Source: Pseudophaeobacter sp. EL27
Lineage (GTDB): Bacteria; Pseudomonadota; Alphaproteobacteria; Rhodobacterales; Rhodobacteraceae
Assembly (NCBI RefSeq): GCF_900313025.1
Contig: NZ_OMPQ01000013.1
Span: forward strand, 62,001 to 126,000
Reading direction: 5' to 3'
Length of the DNA: 64,000 nt
Part shown: piece after piece, positions 61,709 through 64,000 of the stretch
How the letters are laid out: each line of letters begins with the position of its first letter
Numbering within the stretch: the first letter of the stretch is position 1
Position numbers and translations under genes: made by a program
Notes under the pieces: model-generated
Database searches by the model: none
The model's input: only the letters and a program-made list of their open reading frames with translations
Told to the model about the DNA's origin: nothing

Positions 61709-63358
61709 TTATGCGGCAGCCTCATGGTTCGCCTGTGACGCTGCTGGTACCGGGAGAGCCTCTTCCGACATCTCGGTCTCTGCCACCTCTGACATAGCAG
61801 CGTCACCGGTCCCAGCCGGGATCAGCCCCAGCATCTTGCACAGGGGGAAACGTCGCGCTGCAAAGGCTGTTGCGCGGGCCTGCAAAACCGCAAGGTTTTC
61901 TTCATCTAGTTCCAGCACGCGCCCTTCATGGTTCAGACGCTGCCCCTGCGCTGACAGGATGCTCCAGACCAGAGAAGCCCATTCCATGGGGTCCTCCTTG
62001 CCTTCGCTATAGGCCAAAAGGAACAACTGCTCAAAGCGATCCAGCTCCACCCCGCCGCCAGTGACTGGCGAGGCCAGGAAGCGCAGCGTCTCGCTGTCTT
62101 CAGCCCGTTTGCAAACCGCCAGATTAAAGGCCTGACAGCCCGCCAGGCGACCCTCTGCGCCTTCCAATGGCAGACAGGGTGACAGAGTGCCCGAGCCGAC
62201 AAGGATCGTCAGCAAGCGGGAGATCTCCGCCCAGGTCATCTGGCCAAAGGCGCCCTGATCCAAAAGGCTGCGCACAGTGGCTGGCCCCGACCTAAGAGCC
62301 TGAAGAATTGGGCCGTATTGCGCCTGATCCAGTGCAATCTCCCCCTGTCGCCAGGACAGCTTTATAGGTCCACCGCCAAAGCGTTTCACCAGTGCAAGTG
62401 GGGTTTCGAACCAGGCCCCAATGGCCCCGCGTTCGGTATGGCGGCGACCGCCCTTTACAAACAGATCCGAGCGAAACTGCTCATTTACCAGAACATCCCG
62501 CAGGCTTTCACGCCGCACCGGATCGCTTTCACCGTCAAGCACTGCAATTTGCTCAGCGGTCAGGCAAATGTCATCGACATGGTCCATCACGCAGGTCGGC
62601 CCCAGAAAGTTCAACTTGGCCTCTGACAGCCCCCCTGCGAGATCAGCAAAATGAAACGGTGTCCAGTCAGCGTTGAACATTTCATGCGCAAGATAGTTTG
62701 CTGACATCTTCCCGGTGTTCTTCAGCCCTGCACTGGCCATGGGGTTTGATTTGAAATACTGCGCCCCCGCCCCTTCCAGGGTCTTGGCGAAATTCAAGGC
62801 TTCACCGATCCGCTCTTCCAGAGGCCCGGCGCCCTGTGCGGCGCGGTCCAGCAGAATGCGCCGCAATGGCATCATCGAGGCCCAGGCAGACAGGGAGTTA
62901 TAGCTGACATAGACCATGCCGCCAGATTTCAATCGTCGGCTGATAAAATCAATGATCAGCTGCTGGTTTTCCTCTGAAACCCAGCTCATCACCCCGTGCA
63001 ATGCAATCACGTCGAACTGCTTGGGGAGGCTGTCTTCTTCCTCAAAATCTGCAAAGGAACGTTCATAGAAGTGGACGTTGTTCAGATCTGCCTCTGCGGC
63101 CAGATCGCGGGCACCGGCAATATGTGCCGGGTTAAAATCCATTGCATGAAAATCAATATGCGGATTGGCTGCCGCCAGTACGTTCGCCGTGAATCCCTGC
63201 CCGCAGCCCAGCTCGCAATAGGTCAAACCTGGCTGTGCCAGCCCATGCTTTTGCCCCTTTGAAGTTGCAGCCAGAGCCATAGCTGTGGGCGTCATGTCAT
63301 GGAAAAAGTCATGAGTATAATCAATTTCGGCCACGTAGCCGGAAGTCCAGTCACTCAT
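61709..63358 (-). CDS. class I SAM methyltransferase with C-terminal regulatory domain
   Basis: 549 residues. Residues ~35-170 are a Rossmann SAM fold (TYCELGCGQGFTANVLAAAN, FHAMDFNPAHIAGARDLAAE, VIALHGVMSWVSEENQQLII, MVYVSYNSLSAW). Residues ~215-500 form a large all-helical domain of the 'methyltransferase regulatory domain' (PKMT-like) type. Family members occur near surface-polysaccharide or rhamnose genes, but their substrates are not settled. The Ala/Glu-rich tail (from ~515) is probably disordered. It diverges from the gene at 63700. Confidence 0.85.
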   Translation of the reverse strand: MSDWTSGYVAEIDYTHDFFHDMTPTAMALAATSKGQKHGLAQPGLTYCELGCGQGFTANVLAAANPHIDFHAMDFNPAHIAGARDLAAEADLNNVHFYERSFADFEEEDSLPKQFDVIALHGVMSWVSEENQQLIIDFISRRLKSGGMVYVSYNSLSAWASMMPLRRILLDRAAQGAGPLEERIGEALNFAKTLEGAGAQYFKSNPMASAGLKNTGKMSANYLAHEMFNADWTPFHFADLAGGLSEAKLNFLGPTCVMDHVDDICLTAEQIAVLDGESDPVRRESLRDVLVNEQFRSDLFVKGGRRHTERGAIGAWFETPLALVKRFGGGPIKLSWRQGEIALDQAQYGPILQALRSGPATVRSLLDQGAFGQMTWAEISRLLTILVGSGTLSPCLPLEGAEGRLAGCQAFNLAVCKRAEDSETLRFLASPVTGGGVELDRFEQLFLLAYSEGKEDPMEWASLVWSILSAQGQRLNHEGRVLELDEENLAVLQARATAFAARRFPLCKMLGLIPAGTGDAAMSEVAETEMSEEALPVPAASQANHEAAA

Positions 63359-63699
63359 AGTTTACCTCTTGGTCTGTCTAGAAATATGACGCGTTGGGAC
63401 AAACTGTCTAAAATTGGTGATGAAGTGGTTAAGGTCACGCTATTTCGATTCAATTTTGTTGGCCGCCACAGGCCCCGCGGCTGGGAGGCATCCCCTCGGG
63501 GTGCGCTGGACTAGCCCAGGCATCAGCCAGAGCCACAGTTTTTTGACCGGTAACCAGAGCCTGTGTCAGCACCCTCCTAGGTCTTGCGCCGATCAATATA
63601 AACCACCTATGATTGCGATTCTTTCTAACCACACTACAAAGATGCGGTGTCGGTCACAGGGATACTCATCAATTTTTGGCCACTAATTCGGGGATGTAA
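63359..63699. other. divergent spacer upstream of the methyltransferase
   Basis: 341 bases between divergent starts. Two short open frames occur (63299-63514 and 63414-63686), without recognisable domains. The stretch presumably holds both promoters; I see no clear operator. Confidence 0.4.
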
Positions 63700-64000
63700 A
63701 TGTTTAGCTATTTCACAAACTCGCCACGCAAAAACTCCAACCTGCAGATGCTCTACCAGTTTCGCGACACCCTGCAGGCCAATCTCTTATCCGTGCCCGC
63801 AGATGATGCCGTAATCTCTCCCACCATGGCAGCCCTGCGCAACAAGACGCAGCAGATTCTCGATGCAGCGACCTTTACCTGGGCTGCGGCCTATCAAGCC
63901 GAAAAGATGTTGGCCCATATTCGGCCCAAAGAATCTTTGACCATAGAAATCACCAAACAGATTTCTGCCCTGGCAAAACTCGACCTCAAAGCCGCAGATC
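63700..64000 (+). CDS. hypothetical protein, 3' end beyond window
   Basis: An ATG at 63700 opens a frame still running at base 64000 (100 codons visible). It begins MFSYFTNSPRKNSNLQMLYQ and continues with helical, Lys/Gln-rich sequence (AALRNKTQQILDAATFTWAA, then YQAEKMLAHIRPKESLTIE). No family recognised; no signal peptide or span in the visible part. It faces away from the methyltransferase, with which it may share regulation. Confidence 0.6.
   Translation, partial: MFSYFTNSPRKNSNLQMLYQFRDTLQANLLSVPADDAVISPTMAALRNKTQQILDAATFTWAAAYQAEKMLAHIRPKESLTIEITKQISALAKLDLKAAD

Overview
The window is a chromosomal segment of an alphaproteobacterium of the Roseobacter group (Rhodobacteraceae). The evidence is a marine-roseobacter gene mix: TRAP transporter, GapR (DUF2312), NDUFA12, a DUF1289 protein, a ScfR-type XRE regulator, and the short 'CATTTGGCC...AAATAT...GGGGG' intergenic repeat that I recall as common in that group. 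No rRNA, CRISPR array or intact insertion sequence is visible. There is one tRNA gene (Asn).

Layout. 1-3.2 kb: the 3' end of ccmI, ruvX and a DUF1289 gene (overlapping, + strand), then a PhyH-like dioxygenase and dusA (- strand). 3.5-5.5 kb: a decayed island with an integrase remnant, tRNA-Asn and a C1 (papain-type) peptidase pseudogene. 5.8-9.0 kb: a TRAP transporter (large permease, small permease, binding protein). 9.5-19.1 kb: an acetate-activation and uptake block (acs, adk, DUF4212 plus SLC5 symporter, a cNMP/CBS/DUF294 nucleotidyltransferase-like protein, a small membrane protein, a membrane-anchored sensory DEDDh exonuclease, a flavin reductase). 19.2-29.8 kb: a reductive pyrimidine-degradation regulon (ABC importer, dihydropyrimidinase, M20 amidohydrolase, RutR, PreA, PreT) with three candidate RutR operators. 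30.1-33.9 kb: a RidA protein and a TetR-controlled Rieske oxygenase operon. 34-37.8 kb: GapR, two small hypotheticals and a sulfur/persulfide block (MBL hydrolase, split YeeE pair, DUF442 phosphatase-like protein). 38-44.3 kb: a FliM/FliN-domain protein with Gly-Asp-Leu repeats, an SLC5-type sensor kinase, a single-domain response regulator and a ScfR-type regulator. 44.5-49.9 kb: a five-gene branched-chain-amino-acid-type ABC importer. 50-52.7 kb: a secreted cyanovirin-N homologue, an acyl-CoA synthetase and a PAS-LuxR regulator. 52.9-58 kb: accBC, aat, DUF2155, an MlaD-like protein, NDUFA12, a glyoxalase-like protein and a second RidA. 58.2-64 kb: clpX, clpP, a GlxA-type regulator, a large methyltransferase and the start of an unknown gene running off the window.

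How they work together. The clearest functional unit is uracil/thymine catabolism: PreTA reduces the ring, the dihydropyrimidinase opens it, the M20 enzyme releases the beta-amino acid, an adjacent NMT1-type ABC system probably imports the substrate, and RutR sits among palindromes matching TTGACCA-N2-TGGTCA. The acetate block and the distant SLC5-kinase pair resemble CrbS/CrbR-controlled acs/actP systems. Within that block the DUF294 protein and the exonuclease with a kinase-like TM-HAMP-PAS front end are the best candidate for an undescribed signalling module. All functional statements rest on motif and family recognition by eye; no database search was run.
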